Assembly: GCF_027594745.1 (NCBI RefSeq) | Contig: NZ_CP110854.1 | Coordinates: 3,613,501-3,677,500, forward strand | Origin: Saprospira grandis | Lineage (GTDB): Bacteria; Bacteroidota; Bacteroidia; Chitinophagales; Saprospiraceae | Direction: 5' to 3' | Length of the DNA: 64,000 nt | Shown here: positions 63,585-64,000 of the stretch, one piece after another | Layout: each line of letters starts with the position of its first letter | How positions within the stretch are numbered: position 1 is the stretch's first letter | Program-made: the position numbers and the translations under genes | The notes under the pieces: generated by a model | Database searches by the model: none | Told to the model about the DNA's origin: nothing | What the model saw: only the letters and a program-made list of their open reading frames with translations

Positions 63585-63649
63585 CCTAAATAAGTAAAAT
63601 AAATCTAACCAAACTAAACAACCTAATTTTTAACAAAAACACAATTTCT

Positions 63650-63715
63650 ATGAAAAATTACACTGAACATCCTGATCCAGATCAGGACACCCCACCCAAT
63701 CCCCCTGCGCAATAA
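63650..63715 (+). CDS. Possible 21-residue small protein, acidic and proline-rich
   Basis: ATG 63650 opens a frame of 21 codons that begins MKNYTEHPDPDQDT and ends with four further prolines before TAA. It lies between the TPR gene and a strong terminator (63728). No ribosome-binding site stands out, but Bacteroidota often lack one. It could be a real small peptide gene or chance. Confidence 0.35.
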   Translation: MKNYTEHPDPDQDTPPNPPAQ

Positions 63716-63727
63716 GCGGGCGGAAGA

Positions 63728-63760
63728 GGAGAAGAAGCTTGGCTTTTTCTCCTTTTTTTT
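63728..63760 (+). terminator. Terminator after the TPR gene / small ORF
   Basis: GGAGAAGAAGC pairs with GCTTTTTCTCC (one G-U pair) around a TTG loop and is followed by T8. Confidence 0.85.
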
Positions 63761-63965
63761 GGGGCCTCCGCTGCGGCTTCGCCTTGCGGCGGTTACTCCC
63801 TTCGGTCGTCGAACTGCGAACTAAAGTTCTTGTTGTCGTTCGGCAGCTCGCTGTTACTTGCTTCGCTGCGTCGGCTCCCGTTGGTCGGGTCGCTCGGCCC
63901 TGCGCAAAAAACAAGTTTTTGCTGGGTCTGCGGCTTTGCCGCACTGCCTACCATCGCTATGCCGC
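63758..63965 (+). repeat. GC-rich structured element, copy 19 (+)
   Basis: Head GGGGCCTCCGCTGCGGC, extra inserted hairpins (GCGAACTAAAGTTCTTGTTGTC region), backbone CTCGGCCCTGCG at about 63894, slot GCAAAAA-CAAG-TTTTTGC, then GCGGC-TTT-GCCGC. The following TCTTTTTTCTTTGGGCTG matches the sequence after copy 9. Confidence 0.8.
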
Positions 63966-64000
63966 TCAACTGTCTTTTTTCTTTGGGCTGTTTTCTTCGG

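Noticed and set aside
1..64000. An insertion sequence, prophage or integrase to explain the repeats.
   Set aside because: No transposase, integrase, recombinase or phage structural gene was found in any frame.

Overview
The window reads as a chromosomal segment of a Bacteroidota bacterium, most likely a Saprospira-type gliding marine species. This is an inference from gene content: three secreted proteins with type IX secretion (T9SS) C-terminal sorting domains, a nusB / DUF1573 / yajC / YbbR cluster, many Bacteroidota-type lipoproteins, and intergenic regions full of GC-rich and palindromic repeats. No rRNA gene, tRNA gene, transposase or phage module was seen. About 48 protein genes are supported.

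Layout. 1-1218 is the start of an RND/MMPL exporter (minus strand, truncated by the window edge). 2.3-4.9 kb carries a seven-haem cytochrome c with TPRs and a flavodoxin-fold oxidoreductase. 4.9-7.2 kb is a two-gene Septu (PtuA/PtuB) anti-phage system. 7.2-12.4 kb holds a lipoprotein, a LamG/T9SS protein, a DUF2279 protein, and a cobalamin riboswitch ahead of a T9SS-sorted beta-propeller protein that may be a BtuG-like B12 binder. 12.4-15.9 kb is MBOAT acyltransferase, SGNH esterase and gpsA. 16.2-17.9 kb is an RsbR-like STAS protein and two small STAS-like proteins. 18.2-20.9 kb makes GDP-L-fucose (fcl, gmd) beside a glycosyltransferase. 21.9-25.3 kb is a coupled operon of two ATP-grasp ligases and an aspartoacylase-like deacylase. 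26-30.2 kb is YbbR, yajC, DUF1573, an OmpA-family protein and nusB. 30.5-37 kb has YceI, hypothetical genes, an M32 carboxypeptidase and an FAD oxidoreductase. 37.2-39.2 kb has an orphan hsdS and a 17-copy tandem array. 39.6-43.3 kb is a CBS protein, a second BtuG-like lipoprotein and recQ. 43.3-45.8 kb is a tandem array of six small STAS-like proteins. 46.2-51.3 kb is oligopeptidase B, a ComM/YifB ATPase and a secreted endonuclease I.

51.77-61.17 kb is a very large CRISPR array: 132 full 36-bp repeats plus one truncated repeat, with 132 spacers of about 35 nt. No cas gene lies in the window. The polymorphic and truncated repeats are at the right end and the repeats end in ATTGAAAC, so the leader is on the left and transcription runs rightwards. 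A TPR gene and a 21-codon ORF follow.

The least explained feature is a family of 19 GC-rich structured elements of about 120-250 bp in intergenic regions. They have a fixed backbone, with hairpin slots whose stems change sequence but keep base pairing. Their orientation alternates strictly (+ - + - ...) along all 64 kb. The convergent pairs enclose the CRISPR array, hsdS, the STAS genes and several palindrome-rich islands. Known-type defence modules here are Septu, CRISPR and the HsdS specificity subunit.
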